Source: Papaver somniferum | Lineage: Eukaryota; Streptophyta; Magnoliopsida; Ranunculales; Papaveraceae | DNA length: 64,000 nucleotides | Reading direction: 5' to 3' | Assembly (NCBI RefSeq): GCF_003573695.1 | Contig: NC_039366.1 | Location: forward strand, 164,438,339 to 164,502,338 | Shown: positions 33,094-44,772 of the stretch, piece by piece | How the letters are laid out: each line of letters opens with the position of its first letter | Numbering within the stretch: position 1 is the stretch's first letter | Translations under genes and position numbers: made by a program | The notes under the pieces: generated by a model | Told to the model about the DNA's origin: nothing | The model's input: only the letters and a program-made list of their open reading frames with translations | Databases searched by the model: none

Positions 33094-35407
33094 TGAAAAT
33101 GCGGGGGGTACAACAACCACACCCAATATATCGATTAGCAATATGTATGGACTAAATCTAATATACTTTCAAGAGAATCAACTAGACTCAATCTTAATAA
33201 AGTATATCAAAGACTTATATCTCCCTTTCTTGATTCAATACCTACTCAAGCAAATAGAAATCTGCGAGTCTAATTGAATACAAGAGAAATCACTTGAACG
33301 GTACCAAAGACCAATGTTCAAGTGTCAATCAATTTCAATCAACAACCAAAGGTTGGATTTCCCAATTGATTGATTCAAACGCACAACCTGTGATATTTCA
33401 ATTATAAAGATAAACAATATAATGCGGAAAAGAAATAACACGGACACCCGAAGTTTTGTTAACGAGGAAACCGCAAATGCAGAAAAACCCCGGGACCTAG
33501 TCCAGATTGAACACACACTGTATTAAGCCGCTACAGACACTAGCCTATTACAAACTAACTTCGGTCTGGACTGTAGTTGAACCCCAATCAAGCTCACACT
33601 GATCCAAGGTACAGTTATGCTCCTACGTCTCTGATCCAAGCAGGATACTAGCACTTGATTCCCTTAGCTGATCTCACCCACAACTAAGAGTTGCTACGAC
33701 CCAAAGTCGAAGACTTTAATAAACAAATTTGTATCACACAGAAAAGTCTACGGTAATAAATAAATCTGTCTCCCACAGAAATACCTACGAGTTTTTTTTT
33801 CTGTTTTTTGATAAATCAAGTTGAACATGAACCAATTTATAACACGGACTTATATTCCCGAAATACAGCCTAGTATTATCAATCATCCCAAAATATTCTT
33901 AATCGACACAACGAAAAAAGATATTGTGGAATCACAAACGATGATACGAAGATGTTTGTGACTACTTTTATATCTGGCCTATTGGAGATATCAACCTCAA
34001 GCCAATCGTTACGATTGTACTCAATACGATAGAATCAACAAGATCAGATCAGACAACTACAAGAAAGTAGTATCGGCCTGGCTTCACAATCCCAATGAAG
34101 TTATCAAGTCGTTAACCTACATGGTCTCGGTAGAAACCTAAGATTAAAGGAGAATCGACTCTAGCTAATACAACTAGTATCACACAGGAGGTGTGGGGAT
34201 TGGGTTTCCCAGTTGCTAGAGTTCTCCCTTATATAGTTTTTCGAATCAGGATTTGCAATCAATGTTAGCTTAGTAACAAAGCATTCAATATTCACCATTA
34301 AATGAAAACCTGATTAGATTCAAGCTAATATCTTTCAATCATTAGATCGAAAACTTAGCTTGTTACACACAAATGAGATGCATGTTTTAGGTTTGTGTAA
34401 CCATACCCAAACATGTACATTTGTTGGTTCAACAATAGTTAACCAAATGGTTAGCCATATGAGCACCTTCATATTAACCATATTCTTCTTCACCATAACT
34501 AGTTCAAATGACTCAAATGAACTAGTTAAAGATTTGTTCAGTTGCTTAGATCTTATAGAAGTATACAACACACAATCGAAGCAAAAACGATTTGATTCAC
34601 TCGAATCGATTCATGAACTTTATAGCCACGGTTTGCAAACTTGCATTCCTTAGTTTGCAAACTTGCAAACTTGTACGCGGACTTAAGTACCCGGAATAAG
34701 CTTGTAACAAGTTTACAAACTCCAGGAGTTTCTCGGGAAGAGAACCTCCGACAGTACGCGGACTGGGTTCGCGGACTCTTGTTCCGGTTTTCCTGAGCAG
34801 CAAAGTAAGCATACTTTGGTTCAAGGAATAAGGACTTATACATGCATGTGTTACCACACAATGCTTATATCCAACAATGTTTATATAATCTAAACTCTCA
34901 TTTCAATCATTGAAACATTCTTAGAGGACGTTATATAGTTGTTATTCACAAACCATTTTTCGTCAAAGCCATTTTCAATTGATTGCATGACTTTCGTCAC
35001 TAGGTAAAGATGAACTTGGTCAAAGCGAAAGCTTACCAACACATATTTCGAGAAATAGATAGGCGAGATAAACTCGGTTCGGAATAGAAAATGTGTATAA
35101 TCAAAGTCTATACAGCAAAACGATTTTTGTCTCGAGATAGGAGATCAAATAGATAGACTTTTGAGTGATAGATAAGTTCAAGTCTCTATATACCCTTTAG
35201 TCAATGAAGTTCCACCAGTTCCTTGAGTAACTCTTCGTCTTATATGGTGATATCCATGGAGTTCTTGAGCTCAACTACACTTTCTATCCTAGTCCGAGAC
35301 TTAGCTATCGTAGACTAGAAATCAAGACTTATAGTTTTGATCACTAATATTGACAAACATGCTTGAGATAACAACGCATGTGAGTTCGACCGAGCAGTGC
35401 TCTAACA
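33094..35407 (-). repeat. 5' LTR of D (2314 bp)
   Basis: TGAAAATGCGGGGGG to GCTCTAACA. Core near 33455-33512, TATA box (CTTATATA on plus) at 34228-34235, paired decamers near 34673-34776. Flanked on the right by GCTAG, part of E's LTR. Confidence 0.93.
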
Positions 35408-35868
35408 GCTAGTGTCTGTAGCGGCTTAATACAATGTGATGTTCAATCTGGACTAAGTCCCAGGGTTTTTCTGCATTTGCGGTTTCCTCGTTAACAAAAC
35501 TTCTGGTGTCTGTGTTATTTCTATTCCGCATCATATTTTTTTATATAATTGAAATATCACAGGTTGTGCGTTGTACCGACCAATTGTGAAAACCAACCTT
35601 TGGTTGTTGATTGGAAATTGATTGATCCTTGGATATTGGTCGTTGGTACCATCCAGGTTTATATTTCTTGTATTTAATAAAGACTCGCAGATTTCTATTT
35701 GCTTGAGTATAGATTAAATCAAGAGACCGAGATATTAACTCCTTGATATACTTTTTATTAAGATTGAGTCTGACTGTCTAGTTGATTCTCTTAAAAGTAT
35801 ATTAGAGTTAGTCCATACAGATTTCTAATCAAAATATTAGGTGAGGTTGTTAGACCCCCGTATTTTCA
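35408..35868 (+). repeat. 5' LTR of E, second part
   Basis: GCTAGTGTCTGTAGCGGC to TTTTCA, the R/U5 part of a Copia-type LTR, with the conserved core at about 35450-35505. It is the continuation of 26546-28252 on the other side of D; about 0.3 kb between them was deleted. Confidence 0.85.
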
Positions 35869-35890
35869 ATTGGTTGCAGATCATGCAATC
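35869..35890 (+). other. Decayed primer-binding site of E
   Basis: ATTGGTTGCAGATCATGCAA follows the LTR end. It corresponds to ATTGGTATCAGAGCAGGCAA with three or four changes, so the primer match is weakened. Confidence 0.65.
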
Positions 35891-35944
35891 ACGTTCAAGA
35901 CCTCAAAAGTCTGTGTTTGTAGCGATCCGACTCTCTGGACAGAG

Positions 35945-36508
35945 GTGTTATCTCAATTAACGTACCACCAGTCTTCGATGGCTCAAACTACTTATGGTGG
36001 AAAATTGTTATGCGAGCTTTTCTTCAATCGCGTGATCTTCAATCATGGGTATATGTAGTTAATGGCTATGATGCTCCTGTTGTGGCAATAGCTAACGCTA
36101 CTGTTCCAAAGAATATTGGCGAATACGATGCTGCAGAGATACTTACTGCAAAGCAAAACTCTGACGGTTTAAATGCCATCATACATGCCATTATCCCTAA
36201 TCTTCAACACCATATGTCTAATTGCACTCGGTCTAAAGATGCTTGGGATATTTTAGAAACCATATTTGAAGGGAATACCAGTGAAAAGGAAGCCAGGATT
36301 CAAAACCTAAATTCCGATTGGGAAAACCTTCGAATGGCAGATGAAGATTCATTTGATGAGTTTAATCACAAAGTGTCTGAAATTGTTAATGCATCTTTTA
36401 CATTGGGTAAGACTATTCCTGAAAAGGACATTATGATGAAAATTCTCAGATCGCTGCCATCTAGATAAGATTCTAAGAAGCATGCCATCGTTGAGGGAAA
36501 TAACCTTG
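35945..36508 (+). pseudogene. E gag, N-terminal UBN2 part, truncated
   Basis: The frame runs from about 35930, but where D has the ATG of MDMN, E has CTG, so the normal start codon is lost. Readable: ISINVPPVFDGSNYLWWKIV, AFLQSRDLQSWVYVVNGYD, SKDAWDILETIFEGNTSEKE, ILRSLPSR, then a TAG where D has Tyr (36466-36468), then DSKKHAIVEGNNL. It is clearly UBN2 and close to D's. Reading ends where C's LTR sequence takes over near 36510. The zinc knuckles are missing. The capsid fragment is not functional. Confidence 0.8.
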
Positions 36509-36523
36509 ATACCAATGAAGTAT

Positions 36524-38056
36524 TAAAGAAGATAGTACTCAATCACAATAGAAAACAACAAGATCAGAACACGCAAATACAGAGAAAATAGTTGGGTCTG
36601 GCTTCACAATCCCAATGAAGTCTTCAAGTCGTTAACCTACAGGATTTTGGAAAAACCTAAGGTTAGGGGAGAATCGACTCTAGTCGCAACTAGTATCACA
36701 TATGAGGTGTGGGGATTAGGTTTCCCAGTTGATAGAGTTATCTCTTATATAGTCTTTAAATCAGGGTTTGCAATCAATGTTACCTTGGTAACAAAGCATT
36801 CAATATTCATCGTTAGATAAAAACCTGGTTAGACTCAAGCTAATATCTTTCAACCGTTATATCGAACTTAGCTTGTTACACACAAATGAAAAAGTGACTT
36901 CATTTAGATATGAGTAACCGTACCTAAACGTGTTCACCTTGTTGGCTCAACAATAATTAACCGAAGTTAGCCATATGACCACTTTCATATCAACCTTATT
37001 CATCTTAACCATAACTAGTTCAAATGACTCAAATGAAACTAGTTCTAGGGTTGTTCAATTGTTTATATTCTCATAGAAGTATACAAGACACAATTGAAGC
37101 AAAACCGATTTTGATTCACTTGAATCAATTCATGAACATTATAGCCACGGTTTGCAAAAGATTTCATTCCTTAAGATATAAATGTATTAGTTCATGAACA
37201 AACCGATTTTAGAACATAACCTACACAAGTATGCGAACAGGTACGCATACCTTCCAAGCTCAGTTAAATCTCGGAACTTGAAACTCACGCCAGTACGCAT
37301 ACCGGTATGCATACTAAGTTCCCAGACTTTCACTAACCAACCAGTACGTATACGGGTATACGTACTATGGTTCCCGTACTTGGAATATCTTTCAATAATT
37401 AGCATACAAGTATGCATACTGTGTTATATCCAATCATGGTTATTTGTTCTAAACTCCCATTTCAATCATTGAAACATTCCTAGATGACGACAATAGCTGT
37501 ACTACACAAACTATTAGCTTCGAAGCAATTTTCAAGTGATCAAATGATCAATACGAAACATTCCAAGTCTACATAAAATGACCGTCTCACACAAATCATG
37601 TAAGATGTTACAAGGTGATTTTCACATGATCATCTTTTGACTTTCGTCAAGAATATGAGATGAACTTGGTTAAAGCGAAAGCTTACAAACGCATATTTCA
37701 AGAAATATGTAAGCGAGTTAAACTCAGCTTAAAATATCAAATGTGTATAATCGAAGTCTATATAGCTATACGACTTTTGTCTCAATTAGGAGATAGTGTA
37801 GATAGACTTTTGAGTGATAGATGAGTTTAAGTCTCCACATACCTTTTGTTGATGAAGTTCCACAAGCTCCCCTTAGTAGTTCTTCGTCTTCAATCGATGA
37901 ACGCCGTGAAGTCTAATGCTCAACTACACTTTATATCCTAATCCGAGACTTAGCTATAAGTAGACTAGAAATCAAGACTTATAGTTTTGACAATTAAACT
38001 TGACAACAAGCTTGAGAAAGCAACGCTTGCGAGTTTGACCGAGCAGTGCTCTCGCA
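36524..38056 (-). repeat. 5' LTR remnant of C
   Basis: Matches 21499-23078 of C's 3' LTR, including the GTATGCATAC-type paired decamers (about 37228-37420) and TATA (CTTATATA at 36744-36751). The left 0.9 kb and the primer site are gone. It ends GCTCTCGCA rather than GCTCTAACA, followed by GAAAA. Confidence 0.82.
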
Positions 38057-38304
38057 GAAAATTCCATGACTATGGAGAAGGTAGTATCCATGATGTTGGA
38101 AGTTAAAAAGTTCTTTGGAAAGTTCGATTTGAATATGAAAGGTTCTAAAAGAGATCTCTTTCATGATAATCCAAAAGCGAAACACAAGAACTGGTGGAAG
38201 AAGAAACAGAATAAGCCAAAAACTGTAGAAAATTACATAGTTGCGGAAAAGTCTGTTTCAGTCGCTTGTGGTGAGCATGATATTGTTCACCTCAACACAA
38301 CTTG
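38057..38304 (+). pseudogene. B gag, C-terminal fragment
   Basis: Open from about 38066 to the TGA at 38302-38304. Lysine- and tryptophan-rich (KHKNWWKKKQNKPKTVEN) and ending HDIVHLNTT*. A and D end similarly (HLNTH, RCNTT), which shows that gag stops at the same place in several elements, just where a protease would follow in a complete Copia element. It continues B's gag from 20581 across element C, with a one-base frame difference. It would be the basic nucleic-acid-binding tail. Confidence 0.6.
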
Positions 38305-40109
38305 ATTGTGTTGTAAGTGCATCCTCACCAAGGAATGCTCTGTTATGTATACGGTGAGGTTTTGAATCTTTGGTAATTCTGTAAAATTCGATTGGATTCC
38401 TCTAAAAAGGTATGTCCATAAAATTGAGAAAGATTTATGTTTTTATTATTTGCTTAAAGTACTTATAATGATACATGTACCTTGTGTATCGTTCATGTCT
38501 ACCTAACTTGATTTGTGTTTAAGGTTCTTAAATGTTTAGGTTTGAAAATAGTAGTTCAGGATGCTTGGGCTTCATGGTACACATACCAGGTATGCATACC
38601 ATTATTTAAAAATTAAAATTCATGGACTTCAGTTCGCGAACACCGTTTGCGAACAACTCCAGTTCACGAAATTCAGTTTGTGAACACCGTTTGCGAACTG
38701 GCCAGTAAACGTCAGTTTTTGACAACTTGTTTTGGCCGTAACTTCTTCGTCCGAACTCGGAATGACCTCATTATTTTTGCATTATCTTCCTATTTGAATT
38801 CTATTCAAAATGGTGATGAGAAATCCTGAATTTGGATGAGTTAAGATTGGTCTTTATCTCGTCTCTTTTTTTTGAGTGTTTTGCTCCGTTTCGTCGCACT
38901 TGTACCACTTCTGTTGGACTTGGGCAGTTGGATTCTTGGAGTACTTATCTTCTAAGCTCATTTGTAGCTTTTGTAAGAATGTTGTTGGTGAATCACAAAG
39001 AAAAAATTTCAAGAATGGACAATAGTACGCATTACTCTAGGATTCTTAAATGTTCACAATCCTCTTATGTGAACTACGGTGCATGGTTGTTAATGACTTT
39101 GTATTTTTTTCTTTGTTAATAAAATATATTTGTACGCCTTTGGTAGCCATTATTGGTGTAAATCCATGCGAAAAATATTGATTCTATCTTCTAAGGGAAA
39201 ACCATCTTGTATGTTCTTTACGAGTTTGTTTGTCTCTTCGTTTTGTTGTCTAGGAAACTTTTTAAGAGAATTTATTCTTGTGTTTGAAAAGGATAAATAG
39301 GGTTCGGTGTAGCAATTATTGTGATTACACATAGCTATTTCCAATGGCTTTCATCTTACAATGTTTTTAGATTTTATTTATTTAAATTCTAAAGTTCTTT
39401 GGAAGATGATCTTGCAGTATTTAATATTGTTGGTTTTATATATTGCAAATGTCTTATGAGATATGTGTGTGTTTACGTTCGTGAACTTTGCTAATATCTC
39501 ATATATGCTCAAAATTTAAGTTTATTATGTATTTATGCAAATATTGATAAAGGATAGAATGAACTTGTTGAGAAAATTCTGCAGTATTAATCTTTCCCTG
39601 ATCCACTTTTATGTGAAAGTATTGTATGGCTCGGTAAGTTTTCTTATGTTGACTGCTTCCGATTAAATTAATCAATAGTCTCCTTGTGGTTAATTTATTA
39701 TGGATACAAATCCATGTGATTTGTTAATGTCCAAAGAAATCTTTCTTTTCTTGTAAAAGTAAGGCCGCTCATGTTGTTCTCTTGGGAATGACATCAAATG
39801 GGGGAGAGTTCTTAATTTAACTCGTGCTTAATTGTCGTATCTTTGTGGGGAGTGCGGATGTGGAATAATGTAGGAGTTATCTTGTATCTTTATAAACTCC
39901 TTGATGAATACACTAAGTTTCGACTATGTGAAATCATCGAAACAAAGTTGATATGTTCTATTTTAGTCATTAATTGTATCTTTGAGAATTTCATTATGAT
40001 CCCATAGTTTTCGTACCTTTTCCAATTTATATTGACAAAAAGGGGGAGAATTATGTGGTAGTTCAGACTACATACATATGGTTTACAGATCATTATGTAA
40101 GGGGGAGTG
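38305..40109 (+). other. B internal 3' non-coding region, first part
   Basis: No convincing gene; a weak plus frame at 38832-39119 (95 codons) is unrecognised. Paired decamers of the LTR type also occur here (GTACACATAC/GTATGCATAC near 38577-38600, GTTCGCGAAC/GTTTGCGAAC near 38632-38654), outside the LTR. From about 39160 it matches the reversed 3' regions of C and D. GGGGGAG runs at about 39800, 40040 and 40100 are extra purine tracts. Confidence 0.6.
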
Positions 40110-40114
40110 GTTTT

Positions 40115-41920
40115 TGATGGATTTTCAAAGTTGTTGTTGTAGTAAATAAATTCGAACTCTAAGACTTGTGAAGATTAAATTTAAATATTTAATGAAAATA
40201 AAATATAAACAAAAGCGAGAGTTACTGGGACTAGGATTCCGCCGAATTCATAACATAAGGCTCAGTTATTTATTCTCAATAATTATCGCTTAATAAATAA
40301 AATAACACTGACTCTTATTTTGCCAAGGTAGATTCTCAAAATATTAGTTATAAATCGTAAGCATGGGACATCAAACATTTAAGCAAGCATGACCCATCAA
40401 ATAAAAAAATATCTAATTAATTCAAATCATAATTCTATTTTAATTAGTGCAAAAGCAAAATAGAAAATAAAATAAATTCACCCATGTATGAAATTCGGAT
40501 TCCTCCGTTGACCCAGCATCGGGGTTTTGCTTCTCATGATGAAAACACACTCAAAAATATAATTCATAGCTCAAATGGTGTTTTTAATGAAGAAAACTAA
40601 TAATACAATGAATCTGCAACGCTGTATTGGCGTTACAGAAGTCACCGTTACAAGAGTTGTTGCAAATTCAAAGTAAACGTGCCAAACTGACTGTTACGAG
40701 TACTATAAACGACAGTTCTCTGCGACAGTCAGTGGATGTTATATATTCTTCTTCTTCTTCTCTGCAGCAGCAGAGAAATCTGCTATGCAACCCTCTGTTC
40801 TTCACCCCTATCACTCGATAGCCCCTCTACAATTACTGTAACACCTTTTTATACCCAGTAGCACCGAATAAACCCTGTTTAATGCACGAATATTCTCTCT
40901 TTAATTCCTTATTCTCTACGGGAATAGTTTTCCTTTTTTAACTCATACACGTTCATGCAGCTGTTGAATTCTTCTTTTTTTATCTCATTCGTGTGGTCAT
41001 CTTCAATCTAGAACACTCCATCACGCTTCCAGTTACTACAAACATACGAATTCTTCCCCAAAATAAACAACAACATCTCGATATTTTTTCTAACTCCCTG
41101 TTTTCTTTCAGTGCACGTGATAGCTTAATTTTATTGATACCAAATCGTTTACCTATCCTGTTTTTTTTTGTAACAGAGAGATGCCAATCCATTAAGCCGA
41201 GAAAATCTCACCAGAAATCTTCAAAAATCTCTTCAAAATCGCGGAATATTCTCCTCTCCATTTTCTAACCCGAGAAAATAATCTTCCCTGTTTTATCTCC
41301 TCTATGCTCCTGTGATCTGTTAACTATCCTTTTATATCTCCTCCATTTTCAAATTGTCTCTAAACACGTTCGAGGGGGAGTCAACATCTCAGCAGCCACA
41401 TGAAATCAAAACCCTGGAATATCTCTTCACGTACTTGCCTGTTTTATAAAAACTACGTGGACCGCTCAATTCCTTCGTAACAAAGCCCATTACCAGTCCT
41501 GGTCGATCACAACAGGGTCCCACATTTCCAAATCCGTGAAAAATTCCAACAGAAACTCAACAGAATCTGATCCAGAAAGTTACGCTGTAAAATCATTTTT
41601 GAATAACATTTTCCCGCCAAAAATGCTTCTTCACGAGGATGAATATGGACAAATCTTAGCCAAACCCGGCGTGTGAATAGCAGTGGGTGTCTTGGGGTGC
41701 AAATAGTAGCTAGTGTGCCCCTTAGTAATTGGGTTCCCCTTAGCCAAAACTGGGGTTCGTTTAGCAAATGTCCTCTAGGGTGTAAAACATCATTTTTCGA
41801 GCAACATTCTCCATGAGAGCTTATTTCCTTGAAAAGACTTAAAACAAGATTATTAGTGATAAAATAAGTCCTAGCTAATGTACTTATGGGTGAAAATGCG
41901 TCGCACTTTCGTGCTTATCA
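40115..41920 (+). repeat. Solo LTR of a third family (1806 bp)
   Basis: TGATGGATTTTC to GTGCTTATCA with perfect GTTTT duplications at 40110-40114 and 41921-41925. The sequence around it, GTGGTTTT|CAT...GATGGAAGTATTG, is continuous in C and D (reverse of about 23405-23435 and 29745-29770). Unrelated to the other LTRs here. Strand is uncertain because no internal region remains. Confidence 0.88.
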
Positions 41921-41925
41921 GTTTT

Positions 41926-42273
41926 CATTGTACGATGGAAGTATTGACTAAGGGGGAGTGATACATATCACCATAGTATTATTTCAAAGTTGTGATGCAA
42001 TTGGACTTTGATTCAATATAATAATACCATGACAAAGTATAACAATGATTGAGAACATTTGTTTTCTTATTGTTATGGCTACGGATCTTCAACAACAATG
42101 ATGCTGAGTGGAATATGTTCAGAATCGCCGGAGTACTTGGAGTAGCGAAGAATTCAAGGAATGTTGAAGAACCAAGGAAATCAAGCATGATGGATGAGAA
42201 GCTACAAAGTTTATTTATTTTTTAATCCATACGTATTGATAGTTTTGTCATTAAAATTGACAAAAGGGGAGAT
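41926..42273 (+). other. B 3' end and polypurine tract
   Basis: Contains AAGGGGGAGTG (41949-41959) and the terminal tract GACAAAAGGGGAGAT immediately before the LTR at 42274. On minus the same tract is seen in A, C and D. It primes plus-strand DNA synthesis in retroelements. Confidence 0.8.
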
Positions 42274-44767
42274 TGTTAGAGTACTGCTCGGTCGAACTCG
42301 CAAGCGTTGCTATCTCAAGCTTGTTTGTCAAGTTTAGTTGATCAAAACTATATACTTGATTTCTAATCTACTTATAGCTGTGTCTCGGATTAGGATAGAA
42401 TGTGTAGTTGAGCTTTAGACTTCACGACGTTCACCAATTAAAGACGAAGATCTACTAAGGAGCTTGGAGGAACTTCATCAACAAAAAGTATGTGGAGACT
42501 AAAACTTATCTATCACTCAGAAGTATATTATATTTTATCTTCTAAAGAGACTAAGTCGTATAGCTATATAGACTTTTACATTATACACATTTGATATTTT
42601 GAGCTGAGTTTATCTCGCTTATCTATTTCTCGAAATATGTGCTGAAAGCTTTTTGCTTTAACTATGTTCATCATACTCTTGACGAGTTTAGTTGGAAACA
42701 ATATATTTGTTGGAAACTAAATATTAAAAGATGATCATGTGAAAATTACCTTGAACATCTTACATGATTTGTGTGAGACATTCATTTGACGTTAGCTTGG
42801 GAAGTTTCGTATTGATCATTCAATAACTTGAAAATTACTTGAAGCTAATGGTATGTACGACATTACCATTGTCGTCTTCTAAGGATGTTTCAATGATTGA
42901 AATGAGAGTTTAGAACAATTACCCATGTCTGGATACAACATGGTATGCATACCTAGTATGTGAATTGTATTGTGATGATTCAGGTCAGTAACTCTTGTTT
43001 GTGTACCTAGTATGCAAACAGATTTACCTGAGAAGGTCCGGAACTCTTGTTTGCGTACCTAGTATGCAAACAGGTTTACCTGAGTTGGGTCCAGAACGGT
43101 TGTTCGCGAACGGGTTTACAAACTGCTTGACTAGGCCAAGGTCCGGAGCTGCTGTTCGCGTACCTAGTTTGCGAACACAGCGGTTAAGTTCTAAAACCGG
43201 TTATGTATGATTCTTATACTCATGAACTAGAACATTTATGATTTAAGGAATGCAAATTAACTTTGAAAACCGTGGCTTAGTGTTCATGAATTGATTCTTG
43301 TATAAGTATTTTGTACGATTACGAGTCAATCCGATTGATTGATCATCATATTTGATCTAGATATGTTAGATGAATATGGTTAAGACAAAAGTGTTCATAT
43401 GGCTAACTTCAGTTAACTATTATTGAGCCAACTCAATATACACGTTTAGGTATGGTTATCCATATATTAATATAAGTATATTTCATTTGTGTGTAACAAG
43501 CTAAAAACATCTAACGATGGAGATTGATTGCTTAATTTATAAGCAGACTTAGCTTGAATCTTAAATCAGGATTCATCTAACGGTGAATATTGAATGCTTT
43601 GTTACTAAGGTATCTTAGCTTTGATTGTAAGCAACCCTGAATTGAAAGGCTATATAAGGGAGAACTCTAGCAACTGGAAAACCTAATCCCGACACTTTTC
43701 TGTGTCCTAGTTGCAAACTAGAGTCGATTCTCCTTTAACCTAGGTTTTTCCAAAACCATTATTAGGTTAACGATTTGAAGACTTCATTTGCGATTCGTGA
43801 AGCCAGATCCAACTATTTTCTCTGTAGTTGCGTATTCTGACCTTACTTGTTCTATCGTATTGAGTTTTATCTTCTCTAAGATTTACTCGATATTTATCTC
43901 AGATAGGTAAGATATAAAAAGTAATCATAACAGTTCTTCGTCTCAGACTCTTGTGATTCCGTAATAACTTCTTCTGTTAACCAGTTAGGTTATTGTGAGG
44001 TGATTGATATTTCTAGGATGCTCTTCGGGAGTATAAGACCGGATTATCAGTTGGTCTCTGTTCACCTTGATTTTTATATCAAAAGATGAAACAAAAACCG
44101 AATAAAGAATAAACATATCTGTGGGAGACAAATTTGTTTATAAGTCTTCGACTTTAGGTCGTAACAACTCTTAGTTGTGGGTGAGATCAGCAAAAGGAAT
44201 CAAGGGAGCAAAATCCGGCGTGGTTCTAGAGGCGTAAGGAATGCAACTGTACCTTAATCGGTGTGAGAATTGGTTAGGGCTCAACTACATTCCAGTCCGA
44301 AATTAACTTGTAGTAGGCTAGTATCTGTAGCGGCTTAATACAGTGTGGAGTTAAAATATGGACTAGGTCCTGGGGTTTTTCTGCATTTGCGGTTTCCTCG
44401 TTAACGAAATTTCTGGTTTCTATGTTTTTTCTTTTCCGCATTATATTTGTTTATATAATTGAAATATCACAGGTTGTGCGTAGTTCAATCAATTGATAAA
44501 TCCGACCTTATTTGTTGGATATAACTTGATTGACACTTGGGCATTGGTCTTTCGTACCGTCCAAGTTATTTCTCATATCAATCAGGATCACGGATTTCTA
44601 TCTGTTCGATTTGCTGATTGTGTTGAGAAAAAAAAATAAAGCTCTTTGATATATTTCTTGATTGAGTTTCACTTTTAAGTTGGTGCTCTCGGAATTATAT
44701 TGGAGTTTAGTCCATACAGATTGTCGAACGAATTATTGGGTGTGGTTGTTATACCCCCGTTTTTTCA
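42274..44767 (+). repeat. 3' LTR of B (2494 bp, complete)
   Basis: TGTTAGAGTACTGCTCGG to GTTTTTTCA, followed by AACTT, which matches the duplication before 604. Paired decamers of the GTTCGCGAAC/GTTTGCAAAC type at about 42940-43190, TATATAAG at 43651-43658, conserved core at about 44362-44415. Confidence 0.93.
43651..43658 (+). promoter_or_regulatory. TATA box in B 3' LTR
   Basis: TATATAAG followed by GGAGAACTCTAGCAACTGG. The same context appears in the LTRs of C (21715), D (34228), E (27865) and the solo LTR in A (13407). Confidence 0.65.
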
Positions 44768-44772
44768 AACTT

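Larger units (their letters stand above)
28260..35407 (-). mobile_element. Element D: Copia-type gag-only element nested in E's 5' LTR
   Basis: On minus: 5' LTR 33094-35407, primer site, gag 33028-31476, ORF2 31177-30818, 3' non-coding region, polypurine tract, truncated 3' LTR 29419-28260. The right flank GCTAGTGTCTG continues E's LTR, so D split that LTR. The left end is lost: about 1.2 kb of D's 3' LTR and about 0.3 kb of E's LTR are missing, with about seven unassigned bases (AGCACAC) at the join. Its 2314-bp LTR matches the solo LTR in A. Confidence 0.85.
26546..36509 (+). mobile_element. Element E: Copia-type gag element, 5' part only
   Basis: Starts with LTR sequence TGTTAGAGCATTGCTCGG at 26546. 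The preceding CTCTT is the left TSD candidate. The 5' LTR is split by D (26546-28252 and 35408-35868), then come the primer site and gag to about 36508. Everything 3' of that, including E's 3' LTR and right TSD, is missing, because E's gag is fused directly to C's 5' LTR. The only plus 3' LTR downstream (42274-44767) belongs to B by its AACTT duplication. Confidence 0.7.
20582..38056 (-). mobile_element. Element C: Copia-type gag-only element, split by E and partly deleted
   Basis: The 3' LTR is 20582-23078, the internal region 23079-26545 and a right-hand 5' LTR remnant about 36524-38056. The flanks are GAAAA at 20576-20580 and 38057-38061 (one extra G at the left end) or AAAAG at left, so the TSD is nearly but not perfectly readable. 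Both LTR copies share the GTATGCATAC decamer type, which supports pairing. E entered at 26546; C's primer site and gag N-terminus were then lost in a deletion that joined E's gag to the middle of C's 5' LTR. Confidence 0.75.
604..44767 (+). mobile_element. Element B: gag-only Copia-type LTR retrotransposon, hugely expanded by nested insertions
   Basis: Flanked by AACTT at 599-603 and 44768-44772. The 5' LTR starts at 604 (TATTAGAGC, with G to A at the second base) and the 3' LTR is 42274-44767. The primer site follows the 5' LTR at 3928. Its own gag pieces are at 3960-4311, 19647-20581 and 38057-38304. Its own DNA totals only about 6.9 kb of the 44 kb; the rest is A, C (with E and D), N and three solo LTRs. 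No protease, integrase or RT belongs to B. The matching TSD is what ties the two distant LTRs together. Confidence 0.85.

Noticed and set aside
36010..36468. A host gene of the UBN2 family
   Set aside because: It is preceded by an LTR and a primer site and matches the gag of D. It is retroelement gag.
38832..39119. 95-codon plus frame in B as the counterpart of ORF2
   Set aside because: Its composition (aromatic, Cys-rich) and position do not match ORF2 of A, C or D, and no similarity was visible.
42274..44767. Pairing this LTR with E's 5' LTR at 26546
   Set aside because: The bases before 26546 are CTCTT, but after 44767 they are AACTT, which matches the bases before 604. It therefore closes B, not E.
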